Source: Melioribacteraceae bacterium 4301-Me (GTDB taxonomy: Bacteria; Bacteroidota; Ignavibacteria; Ignavibacteriales; Melioribacteraceae). Taken from it: a DNA stretch of 64,000 nucleotides. The translations under genes were made by a program, and so were the position numbers. The notes beneath the pieces were generated by a model. The model did no database searches. It saw only the letters and a program-made list of their open reading frames with translations, and was not told where the DNA came from. Location of the stretch: the NCBI GenBank assembly GCA_041538185.1, contig JBGORM010000001.1:434001-498000 (forward strand). The letters are read 5' to 3'. Shown here in pieces: positions 1-7,697 of this stretch (positions are counted from its first letter, which is position 1; each line of letters starts with the position of its first letter).

Positions 1-86
1 TGTTAAAAATATTTACAGCCTTATAACTCTGTATTATGCAACTTCAGTTTTTGATGGAACTATACACCAAGTGGTGAATGCTCAAT

Positions 87-193
87 GTCATTCCCGTGAC
101 ACTTGGCCTCCCACGAAGTGGTGAATTCTCAACGAAAGTGGGGAACGGGAATCCATTGATTTGGTTGAAGATTCCCGCTTTCGCGAGAATGAC
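87..193. repeat. Palindromic GTCATTCCC repeat unit, interrupted
   Basis: The left arm begins GTCATTCCC at 87. The right arm, at 170-193, begins GATTCCCG and ends GAATGAC. The right arm closely matches the inner right arm of the miniature element at 32343-32366. The left arm looks split: a GTGGTGAATTCTCA motif (111-131) sits between GTCATTCCC and the expected CGAAAGTGGG, which resumes at about 133. This suggests one repeat inserted into another. I did not find the AGAGAC-type outer ends seen at 32270. Confidence 0.6.
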
Positions 194-342
194 AAACAGT
201 GAAGTTGGGAATCCGCCACTCCACAAAGTGGTGAATTCTCATTGTGGGTGAATTCTAAAAATACCTTATTCTTTTCTTTACTACCTTAGTAACCTCAGTA
301 AGAAAAAAAGACCAAACCTTATTAGCTTATTGAAAAATTACC

Positions 343-494
343 ATGCTTGCAGCAGCAAGTCTGTGAAAACTTGTGCTGAGTTAGCGAAGCATCCGTTAAA
401 ACCTGACTGCTCAGGCAGGTCTGTGTTGTCCGTGTTCTACTTTCTAACTTGTCCGCCGCATTCTGGCGGAAAAATTTTACTTTTTAGTCAGACC
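343..494 (+). repeat. Dispersed repeat, copy 1 (inverted relative to 24632-24799)
   Basis: The reverse complement of this segment aligns with 24632-24799. Shared blocks include TTTTCCGCCAGAAT, a 36-base identical block that contains GACCTGCCTGAGCAGTC, and ACAGACTTGC. The centres differ, so the two copies have diverged by replacement of a middle segment. No transposase is encoded, so this is a non-autonomous or REP-like element. Confidence 0.7.
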
Positions 495-793
495 CTATCT
501 ATAAAAAGAGATAATCCCACCAGACCAGAAAGTGTGGTCATCCACTTTGTGGGTGAATTCTTATTGATATAAAAAATTATAAAGTATGCGAGTTGTAAAG
601 AAGAATAAAAGGCGCACAAGAATTATCTATTACACAGCTTTTTAAAACCAAACTTAACCACTGCAGTTAAATAAGAAAAAATGAATCATCAAAATCATTA
701 ATCAACTATCCATTTAACACTAGCTGTAAACATTATTAATTATCTCAGCTTCCAATCCAAAGCAATGTTTTTAAAGAAATTTTGTTTAACGTT

Positions 794-1942
794 TCAAAAT
801 TCTTTAGGAACTTTAGAAAGTCCTATTCCTGGCTCTTCATTCAAAACAATTTTTCCGTTCACTATTTTTGTACCTTCAAACGGGTCGTTGCTTATTAATA
901 GATTGCCGTCTAAATCAGCCCAATGCACTTCAGGTGATAATTGTGAAGCAGCAGAAATAGCGCACGAAGTTTCTGTCATACATCCCAGCATTACTTTCAT
1001 GCCCAATGATTTAGCTAAGTCGAGCATTTTATGTGCTTCCCGCAAGCCAGTGCATTTCATTAATTTTATGTTTATTCCTGAATAGACCCCATGTGCTTTA
1101 ATAACATTGGGTAATCGTTGAACAGACTCATCACCAAAAGTTGGAATAGGGCTGTGTTCGGTTAACCATGCCATGTCATCTACTTGTTCTTTAGGCAGTG
1201 GTTGTTCGATTAATTTTACGTTTCTTTCGTTAAGCCAGTGAATCATATCAAGAGCAAATTGTTTATCGTGCCAGCCTTGATTAACGTCTGTTATAATTGG
1301 CTTATCAGTAACCGAACGAATAGTTTCAATCATTTCTTTGTCGTTATCACCGCCAAGTTTTACTTTTAAGATTTTATACTCTTCAGCTTCTTTTACTTTT
1401 TGTCTTACAACATCAGGTTTATCGATACCAATTGTAAAAGAAATGTAGGGAGTTTTCTTTTTATCATAACCCCAGATTTTATGCCATGGTTTGCCAAGTA
1501 ATTTCCCTACGAGGTCGTGTAAAGCAATATCCACAGAAGCCTTAGCAGCAGTATTTTTTTCTTCAATTGAATCGACATATTCTAAAATGTCTTCCAGTTC
1601 AAATGGGTCATTAAATTGTGATAAATCTACTTTAGAAAGAAATTTTGTTGCTGTTTCTTGAGATTCACCCAAATATGGCGGCATTGATGCTTCGCCATAT
1701 CCTGCAATGCCGTCATATTCAATTTTAGTTAACATAACTGGGGTTGTTGTTCTTGAACTAACTGCTATTGTAAATACGTGTTTTAATTGTAAAGTATAGG
1801 GTTTGAAAGTAAGTTTCATTTTTTTATTACTCTTAATTATAGAAATATTTTTTGAAAACAAATCATTTGATAATCCCCCCAATAACAGCGAACCTCCGGC
1901 AAGTCCACTTAATTTCAAAAAGTCTCTTCTATTGTGTTTCAT
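794..1942 (-). CDS. Dipeptide epimerase (L-Ala-D/L-Glu type), Tat-exported
   Basis: This is an enolase-superfamily enzyme of the muconate-lactonizing/dipeptide-epimerase branch. It is predicted to interconvert L-Ala-D-Glu and L-Ala-L-Glu released from peptidoglycan. Visible catalytic features are the KxK pair (K193, K195), metal ligands D219, E246 and D271, the second base K293, and a DxD motif at 343-345 that dipeptide epimerases use to bind the substrate amino group. The N-terminus reads NRRDFLK followed by a hydrophobic stretch, a twin-arginine signal, so the enzyme is probably periplasmic, unlike cytoplasmic E. coli YcjG. Its ATG overlaps the stop of the upstream endopeptidase gene by one base (TAATG), implying translational coupling. 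It is the last gene of the murein-salvage operon. The family call is firm; the exact dipeptide is inferred from context. Confidence 0.88.
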   Translation of the reverse strand: MKHNRRDFLKLSGLAGGSLLLGGLSNDLFSKNISIIKSNKKMKLTFKPYTLQLKHVFTIAVSSRTTTPVMLTKIEYDGIAGYGEASMPPYLGESQETATKFLSKVDLSQFNDPFELEDILEYVDSIEEKNTAAKASVDIALHDLVGKLLGKPWHKIWGYDKKKTPYISFTIGIDKPDVVRQKVKEAEEYKILKVKLGGDNDKEMIETIRSVTDKPIITDVNQGWHDKQFALDMIHWLNERNVKLIEQPLPKEQVDDMAWLTEHSPIPTFGDESVQRLPNVIKAHGVYSGINIKLMKCTGLREAHKMLDLAKSLGMKVMLGCMTETSCAISAASQLSPEVHWADLDGNLLISNDPFEGTKIVNGKIVLNEEPGIGLSKVPKEF

Positions 1943-3138
1943 TAGAAATCTCCTTGATAAAATTTATTATTTTTTACTGTGATAACGCCATTTTTATCAA
2001 GCGAATTAATTATTCTTTTTGCTCTTATGAAATGATTTAGTCTGTAACTGCTAAAATTAGCAGAGTCTTTTTCAAAACTGTTTATCATAACTCTGCCGGA
2101 AGCATGTATATATTCATAGTTGCCAATATAAATTGCAACATGAGTAACTTTCTCTTTTTTATCACCCTTTTCTTTTTCTCCAAAAAACAATAAATCACCT
2201 GGGCGTAAATTTTCGAAGCCGTTTTCTGTATCGACCAAAGTTCCAGTGTTAACTTGTTGAGATGCATCACGTTGAAGAACGACTCCGTTTAAAAAATAAA
2301 CAGTCTTGGTAAAACCGCTGCAGTCCATCCCTTTTGCTGATGTACCGCCCCATAAATACGGTATTCCTAAAAATCTTTTAGCAGTTGATATAATATTTGC
2401 TTCGGTAGGTTCAGCTTTACTTAGCCAATCATCTAATGGAAAACATTTTTCTTTTTCAATGTATGCTGTTCTGTGGTCGGGAAATTCAACATAATAAAAA
2501 TCGTCTTTTTCACCTAAGTTAATCAATATATTGCCAGCTACAAGGTCAGACACATGTTCAGAATTTACATTGGGTTCTTTATATGCAAAGCCGAACTCGC
2601 TTGTAAAAATAATTTTAGGTTGCTCAATCCATTCATTAATTTCCTTTTTGTTCATTAAAATTAAACCGCCATCGTCAATCCAAGAAATATAATAGTCTGG
2701 TGTTTGGACAAGATAAAATCCATCATCTTTCTTTAGAATTTTTACGGGAGTTCCAAGTAAAGCTTGAGTTGCTAATTCAGCCGAATGTGACGGGGCAGTT
2801 CTTATATTTGCAACTGAAAGGTTAATTATTCCGTAAGTATTTTCGCCTAAGAGTTTTGAAGGCAGCAAATTTATTTTATCTTCAAACGATATATTAAGTT
2901 TATTAAGGTTGTCGATTAATTCATTTTTTGCTTCAGTTAAATTTGTTTCGCCTGAGAGAACATATACACCTCCAGAATCAGTTGCAGTTATTTCAAAAAC
3001 AGCTGTTCTTTTGTCGGGTGCGTAAGTTGATTTTACTTTTTTTATAATATCATTTATAAGGGACATTTTATTTTCCTGCGTGTATAAATTGCCAAATGCT
3101 AATAATAAAATAAGAATGGTTACTTTTGATTTCATCAT
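1942..3138 (-). CDS. SH3 and NlpC/P60 gamma-D-Glu-diamino acid endopeptidase
   Basis: This is a secreted cysteine peptidase of 398 residues. A signal peptide covers about residues 1-20. Bacterial SH3-like regions lie around 100-235, and the NlpC/P60 domain fills about 245-375. The catalytic set is visible: C273 in MDCSGF, H333 in THVAIYIGN and H345 in YIHASG. This matches the YkfC-type architecture, which cuts between gamma-D-Glu and the diamino acid in wall peptides that have a free N-terminal L-Ala. The product, L-Ala-D-Glu, is the substrate of the epimerase encoded directly downstream with a one-base overlap. The AmpG-like permease gene lies 11 bp upstream, so the three are one transcript. 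Confidence 0.88.
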   Translation of the reverse strand: MMKSKVTILILLLAFGNLYTQENKMSLINDIIKKVKSTYAPDKRTAVFEITATDSGGVYVLSGETNLTEAKNELIDNLNKLNISFEDKINLLPSKLLGENTYGIINLSVANIRTAPSHSAELATQALLGTPVKILKKDDGFYLVQTPDYYISWIDDGGLILMNKKEINEWIEQPKIIFTSEFGFAYKEPNVNSEHVSDLVAGNILINLGEKDDFYYVEFPDHRTAYIEKEKCFPLDDWLSKAEPTEANIISTAKRFLGIPYLWGGTSAKGMDCSGFTKTVYFLNGVVLQRDASQQVNTGTLVDTENGFENLRPGDLLFFGEKEKGDKKEKVTHVAIYIGNYEYIHASGRVMINSFEKDSANFSSYRLNHFIRAKRIINSLDKNGVITVKNNKFYQGDF

Positions 3139-3149
3139 TTTTCACCTCT

Positions 3150-4931
3150 TTAGTTAGAAAGCGTTTGTTCTTTTTTACGTCCAAAATCTTCATCTAAAGG
3201 GATAAATTTAGTAATAATAAAAGCGGGAATAGTAGCTAATAAAGTCCACACGAAAAAATACTTATAGCCGATCATATCTTCAATCCAGCCGCTAACCATT
3301 CCAGGCAGCATCATACCAAGGGCCATAAAAGCAGTTGCGATTGCAAAATGAGCAGTCTTGTGGTCGCCTTCGGATATATAAATCATATACAACATATAAG
3401 CCGTAAATCCGAATCCATAACCAAATTGTTCTATTGCAACGCAAAGATTAATAAAGAAGAAAGAAGTAGTTTGGGTAAATGAGAGTATTATATAAACGCT
3501 ATTAGGAACATTAATTGCTGCGACCATCCACCAAAGCCAATGTTTTAAGCCATCTCGTGCTGCTAAAAAACCGCCTAGTATTCCGCCTGCGAGCAAAGCT
3601 AACATTCCAACGGTACCATAGACAATCCCAACTTGGCTTGTCGTTAATCCTAATCCGCCTACACTTCTGTAATCAAGTAAAAAAGGTGAAGCAAGTTTAA
3701 CCAATTGAGATTCGCCTAAACGGTAAACTAATAGAAAAGTTATAAAGATTGCAATATTTTTTTTCTTGAAGAACAAAACAAAAGTCTTGAAAAACTCTGA
3801 AAAAATATTTCCGTTATTAGCTGAAGCAACTGATTTGTCATTTGGCGGATAGGGTAGAATAAAGAGATGGTAAATGAAGAAAAGCATAAACAAAACACCA
3901 AGTACAGAAAAAGTTATTACCCACGATAGACGGATATTGCCAGCAGTAGCATAAAATATTGCTGCTCTGTTTGGTTCGACAGTGTTGTTAGTGTATATTA
4001 ACGAGTAAGCAGGCTTGTTCCAATTAGATGAATTAAATGTGAAGTCGTTGCCCTCAATAATTGATATTCTATCATCTCCGCTTTTGTAATCAAATTTTAC
4101 TTTAATATTTTTATCAGCAGGGGGTTCTTTAGATAAGTGAAAGTAGATAGCCGCAACGCTTCCATTCTTTTTACTGAATGAATTTATATCCCCCTCACTG
4201 TTAGTATAGAAGCCATTCTGGATGTTCCAATTTTTAATCAGAGATTTAATTGAATCGATGTTTTGGTTTTTATTTTGCGAAATATTCAAAAAAATTTTGT
4301 CTGTTGACGCAATTACTCTAAGTTTGCCTTCTTGAGGTTGGAATTGAGTTTGTTTCAGTTTTATATCGTTTGGCTTACTCGAATTAGCTATAGTAATTAT
4401 TTCAGTTTTAACAGGGGGTAAACCAGTTGAGGTTTCGAGATAACCTACAAAAATTATTAACAGTCCTTGACCTGTAATCATAGCAATTCTATAGAAAGTA
4501 CTTCTTATACCAATGAAAAAAGCCTGTTCATGTTTTTGTAAACCAAGCATGTAAAAACCATCGGCAGCAATATCATGCGTAGCAGAACTAAAAGCCATCA
4601 ACCAAAAGAAAGCTAAGGTATATTTAAAGTAATTTGGTGCCGGGATACTAAGAGCAACAGCTCCAAGTGCAGCTCCAATAATGAACTGCATTAATATTAT
4701 CCAAAAGCGTTTTGTTTTCAAGATATCTACAATTGGGCTCCATAACGGTTTAATGACCCACGGCAAGTAAAGCCAGCTGGTATACAAAGCAATGTCGGTA
4801 TTCGACACACCCATTCTTTTATACATTATAACAGAAACAGACATTACAACAACATAAGGAATACCCTCAGCAAAATATAAGGTGGTTACCCAAGTCCATG
4901 GATTTCGGTAAGTTCTTTTTTGCTTTTTCAT
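3150..4931 (-). CDS. AmpG-like MFS permease with a periplasmic insert
   Basis: This is a major-facilitator transporter of 593 residues, resembling AmpG-type muropeptide permeases (NPWTWVTTLYFAEGIPY at the first helix, and THDIAADGFY in helix 4). Five helices lie in residues 11-165 and the remainder after 335. Between helices 5 and 6 sits an extra polar segment of about 170 residues (166-335), rich in N, K and S. With a cytoplasmic N-terminus it would face the periplasm. The position in an operon with a wall endopeptidase, an epimerase and an amino-sugar kinase supports uptake of wall fragments. The substrate is inferred. The inserted domain is not one I recognise. Confidence 0.85.
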   Translation of the reverse strand: MKKQKRTYRNPWTWVTTLYFAEGIPYVVVMSVSVIMYKRMGVSNTDIALYTSWLYLPWVIKPLWSPIVDILKTKRFWIILMQFIIGAALGAVALSIPAPNYFKYTLAFFWLMAFSSATHDIAADGFYMLGLQKHEQAFFIGIRSTFYRIAMITGQGLLIIFVGYLETSTGLPPVKTEIITIANSSKPNDIKLKQTQFQPQEGKLRVIASTDKIFLNISQNKNQNIDSIKSLIKNWNIQNGFYTNSEGDINSFSKKNGSVAAIYFHLSKEPPADKNIKVKFDYKSGDDRISIIEGNDFTFNSSNWNKPAYSLIYTNNTVEPNRAAIFYATAGNIRLSWVITFSVLGVLFMLFFIYHLFILPYPPNDKSVASANNGNIFSEFFKTFVLFFKKKNIAIFITFLLVYRLGESQLVKLASPFLLDYRSVGGLGLTTSQVGIVYGTVGMLALLAGGILGGFLAARDGLKHWLWWMVAAINVPNSVYIILSFTQTTSFFFINLCVAIEQFGYGFGFTAYMLYMIYISEGDHKTAHFAIATAFMALGMMLPGMVSGWIEDMIGYKYFFVWTLLATIPAFIITKFIPLDEDFGRKKEQTLSN

Positions 4932-4969
4932 ATATGTTTTATTTGATAAGAGAAAACAGCTTAAAAAAG

Positions 4970-5902
4970 TTAATTAGTTTGGGCTAAATTTTTAGCCATA
5001 ATTGCTGCACCCATTGCTGGTTGATTTTCTGCTTTTACAATTTCAACTTTTTGCAGAGTTTTTTTTAACTTATCTTTAAATAGGTTTGAATAATAATTTT
5101 CTGTTGAAATAACGCTACCGGTCAAACACAATTTCATTTCTTCTTTGTTCATAATTTTTAACATTGATTTTACATGAAGAATTAGTTCATCAGACTCTTC
5201 ATCCAGTACTTTTTTTGATAGTGCGTCACCCATTTGAGCAGCCTCAATTACTTTTGGTGCAAAAGATGCAATGTCAAAATTATTTCTGTAGACTTGAGTT
5301 ATTAATTCTGATGCAGAAGTGATGCCAAAATCTCTACTTAACATTTCGGTAAGCAATGTTTTTCCTCCTCTGCCATCATATTCTTTAGCAACCAAGTTAA
5401 GCCCTTTTCTTCCCAATGTATAGCCGCTGCCTTCATCGCCTATAAGTCTGCCATAACCGCCAGCGCGATAAATTTTATTAAAATTATCTTTAGCTATTAT
5501 AATAGAACCCGTTCCAACGATTAAAAGGCATCCTTCTTTACCAGAGAATGCTCCTTCAAGTGCAATCCTTGCATCGCTTTCAACAATAAATGATTTAAAG
5601 CTATAGCCCTCAACTTTTGCGTAAGTCATAAAATCGTTTTTTAATTTTTCAGCGTCATCCTTTCTTCCGGCTCCTGTTGTGCCTATCAAAATTGATTCAA
5701 CATCTTCAGAAGATATTTTAAGGTAATTTAATGCAGATAAAATTAATGAGAGAATGGTTGAAGCGACTCGCTGTGTACCAATAATAAGAAAATTTGATTG
5801 ACCTCCTTCACATGAATAGAGTGGATTCAATTCGTAGTCGGTCACTACACACTTTGTTTTTGTGCCTCCGCCATCTAATCCAATAAAGTATTTTGAACTC
5901 AT
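4970..5902 (-). CDS. BadF/BadG-type amino-sugar kinase (GlcNAc/MurNAc)
   Basis: This is an ASKHA-fold ATP-dependent kinase of 310 residues. Phosphate-binding signatures are visible: GLDGGGTKTK near the N-terminus, GTTGAGR, IVGTGSIIIA and GDEGSGYTLGRKGL. The family includes N-acetylglucosamine kinase and clostridial MurK, which phosphorylates both MurNAc and GlcNAc. Beside an AmpG-like importer and murein hydrolases, the likely role is phosphorylating wall amino sugars after import. Generic glucosamine kinase activity cannot be excluded. The gene is 38 bp upstream of the permease and 39 bp downstream of the GHL10 gene. Confidence 0.85.
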   Translation of the reverse strand: MSSKYFIGLDGGGTKTKCVVTDYELNPLYSCEGGQSNFLIIGTQRVASTILSLILSALNYLKISSEDVESILIGTTGAGRKDDAEKLKNDFMTYAKVEGYSFKSFIVESDARIALEGAFSGKEGCLLIVGTGSIIIAKDNFNKIYRAGGYGRLIGDEGSGYTLGRKGLNLVAKEYDGRGGKTLLTEMLSRDFGITSASELITQVYRNNFDIASFAPKVIEAAQMGDALSKKVLDEESDELILHVKSMLKIMNKEEMKLCLTGSVISTENYYSNLFKDKLKKTLQKVEIVKAENQPAMGAAIMAKNLAQTN

Positions 5903-5941
5903 TTAATTAATTAAATTATTCTAATTTATTTGTGAGCTGTT

Positions 5942-7513
5942 TTATTTAGCAGTAAGATTATTTACTCCAATTATAGCAGGTTTACTTTCGTTGCTAATTT
6001 TATCTACAGCCGATACTGCAATATGTGTCAATTGTAATTTTTTTACAACTAATTCGCCATTATCATTAATAAATTTATATTCTGAAATTTTTGGGATGAT
6101 GTAGGAATTAACATCAGCTGTAAGAATTTTATAGTCCCATCTTCCATCGTACTTGAAATATACAACCCACTTAAAAATGTTTTTGTTGTTATTGCTTGAC
6201 CAAGATATTTTCACGCTATCATTTTCCACAGAAGCAGAAACTTCGGGTGTTTTTGGTGGCTGAATGTTGAACCATGGTGTGGATGGTATAAGCGCTTGCT
6301 GTTTATAGGGCCCGTTTGATAGAGCAGCAGCTAATTCGGGCGAATCTTCCAATGCTGAAACGCTGTAATGAATATTACCGGGCGATTCTGGCAACATAGC
6401 TCTTGTTATCATTATTTGGTTAATGATTTCTGTTGTGTTTAAGTCATTATTTTCTCTAACGATATATATGCCTGGCCAGAAATGCCTGTTTAATTTATTC
6501 TGCTCCTTCCACCACCCTAAAATTATCGGATAACTTTGATAGAGGTTACTTATTTTCCAATAAATTTGAGGTGTCCAGTAATCTACCCAACCCTTATTAA
6601 TCCATAATTTCGCATCTGCATAAATTTTTTCATATTGGTCGAATCCCTCAACAGACTCTGGGTGACCCGGTCTCCAAATTCCAAAAGGACTTAGCCCAAA
6701 CTTAACAGTTGGTTTAATTTTTTTTATTCCGTTGTAAACTCTTTGGATAAACTTATTTATGTTTTCGCGTCTCCAATTGTTTTTATCTAACTTGCCGCCG
6801 CTGTTTAAATAATCTTGGTAACTTTTTCCATCTGGGAAATCTTCATTATTGTTGTAAGAAGGGTAGGGGTAAAAATAATCGTCGAAGTGGATGCCGTCTA
6901 CATCGTACCTTTTGGTTATATCCATTACTACTTTATACGAATAATCCTGCACTTCTTTGTTGCCTGGGTCTAACCACCAGTAACCGGATTTTAGTTTTAC
7001 AACCCACTCAGGGTGTTTTTTGACAACAGAATAGTTACTAATCTCGCCCCCTTTTACGTGATGAGCACGATAGGGATTTATCCATGCGTGTAATTCAAGC
7101 CCTCTTTTATGAGCTTCTTCAATCCAAAACTCTAAAGGGTCATAAAAAGGCGATGGAGCAACACCTTGTTTGCCTGTTAAATAATAAGACCAAGGTTCAA
7201 TATCGCTTTTATAAAAAGCATCACATTGAGGTCTAACTTGAAGTATCACCGCATTAAAGTGATTATTTTCTAAAATATCTAAAATTTTTATTGCTTCTTT
7301 TTTCTGCTCCTCTGTTGAAAGGGATTTACTGCTTGGCCAGTCAATATTATCTACTGTTGCTACCCAGGCGCCTCGAAATTCTCTTTGAGCTTTGGGCAAA
7401 TCGTTGCATTCTTTTTCTTGTAAAATAGGATGACTATTTGTGATAAGATTGTAAGAAACTAAAAATAAAAAAATGAACAAAAGTAATTTTCTTATTAGCA
7501 TAAGATTACTCAA
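5942..7513 (-). CDS. Glycosyl-hydrolase-like 10 (GHL10/DUF187) secreted protein
   Basis: The protein has 523 residues with an N-terminal signal or anchor (about residues 8-25). A GHL10 TIM-barrel-like domain follows: REFRGAWVATVDNIDWPS, VILQVRPQCDAFY, AHKRGLELHAWINPYRAHH and DGIHFDDYFYPYP. The C-terminal part (about 415-500) looks like a fibronectin-type or other beta-sandwich domain. Members of this family have been implicated in cleaving peptidoglycan glycan strands that lack peptide stems, which fits its place as first gene of the murein operon. It has no T9SS tail, unlike its paralogue at 21490. The start could also be the methionine four codons later. Confidence 0.85.
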   Translation of the reverse strand: MSNLMLIRKLLLFIFLFLVSYNLITNSHPILQEKECNDLPKAQREFRGAWVATVDNIDWPSSKSLSTEEQKKEAIKILDILENNHFNAVILQVRPQCDAFYKSDIEPWSYYLTGKQGVAPSPFYDPLEFWIEEAHKRGLELHAWINPYRAHHVKGGEISNYSVVKKHPEWVVKLKSGYWWLDPGNKEVQDYSYKVVMDITKRYDVDGIHFDDYFYPYPSYNNNEDFPDGKSYQDYLNSGGKLDKNNWRRENINKFIQRVYNGIKKIKPTVKFGLSPFGIWRPGHPESVEGFDQYEKIYADAKLWINKGWVDYWTPQIYWKISNLYQSYPIILGWWKEQNKLNRHFWPGIYIVRENNDLNTTEIINQIMITRAMLPESPGNIHYSVSALEDSPELAAALSNGPYKQQALIPSTPWFNIQPPKTPEVSASVENDSVKISWSSNNNKNIFKWVVYFKYDGRWDYKILTADVNSYIIPKISEYKFINDNGELVVKKLQLTHIAVSAVDKISNESKPAIIGVNNLTAK

Positions 7514-7697
7514 AATGTATTGAATGAATTATTTTTTGTCCCATCTTATTATTTCTTAAGAGAAAAATTATTTTAGCAAAGTTAAATTGTAGAGTTAATG
7601 CAATTTTTTACTTCATCGATTGGAATGAAAATATAAAACCGTTATTTATTTTTACTACATAATTGGGTAGTTTTGACACGAAAGTTGTTAAGTTTAT
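7514..7697. promoter_or_regulatory. Divergent promoter region, murein operon / sensor kinase
   Basis: This 184-bp AT-rich gap separates the minus-strand murein operon from the plus-strand propeller kinase gene, so it must carry promoters for both. Near the kinase start, at 7660-7679, lies TAATTGGGTAGT followed by TTTGACAC. The 12-base core is repeated exactly at 10834-10845, before the response-regulator gene. Confidence 0.6.
7660..7679 (+). promoter_or_regulatory. TAATTGGGTAGT box, copy 1
   Basis: The 12-base sequence TAATTGGGTAGT is followed by TTTGACAC and lies about 20 bp before the sensor-kinase start codon. The same 12 bases recur at 10834, where they are followed by GTGTCAAA, the reverse complement of the trailing octamer here. 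A shared operator or promoter element for autoregulation is possible. This is an inference from repetition only. Confidence 0.4.

Larger units (their letters stand above)
1..793. other. Gene-free repeat-rich stretch at the window start
   Basis: I find no convincing gene here. The small open frames have no recognisable protein and run through palindromic repeats. The stretch holds several copies of a short motif ending GTGGTGAATTCTCA (about 65-84, 111-131, 221-241 and 542-562). It also holds a palindromic unit at 87-193 and a longer repeat at 343-494 that recurs inverted at 24632-24799. It lies beyond the 3' end of the minus-strand murein operon, where mobile and repeat DNA tends to gather. 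Confidence 0.7.

Noticed and set aside
111..241. Regularly spaced motif copies considered as a CRISPR array
   Set aside because: Spacing is irregular, units are not identical, no cas genes are nearby, and copies also occur singly at 24843 and 33536.
330..572. 80-codon open frame near the window start
   Set aside because: It runs through the dispersed repeat 343-494 and a GTGGTGAATTCTTA motif; the other copy of the repeat does not keep a frame.
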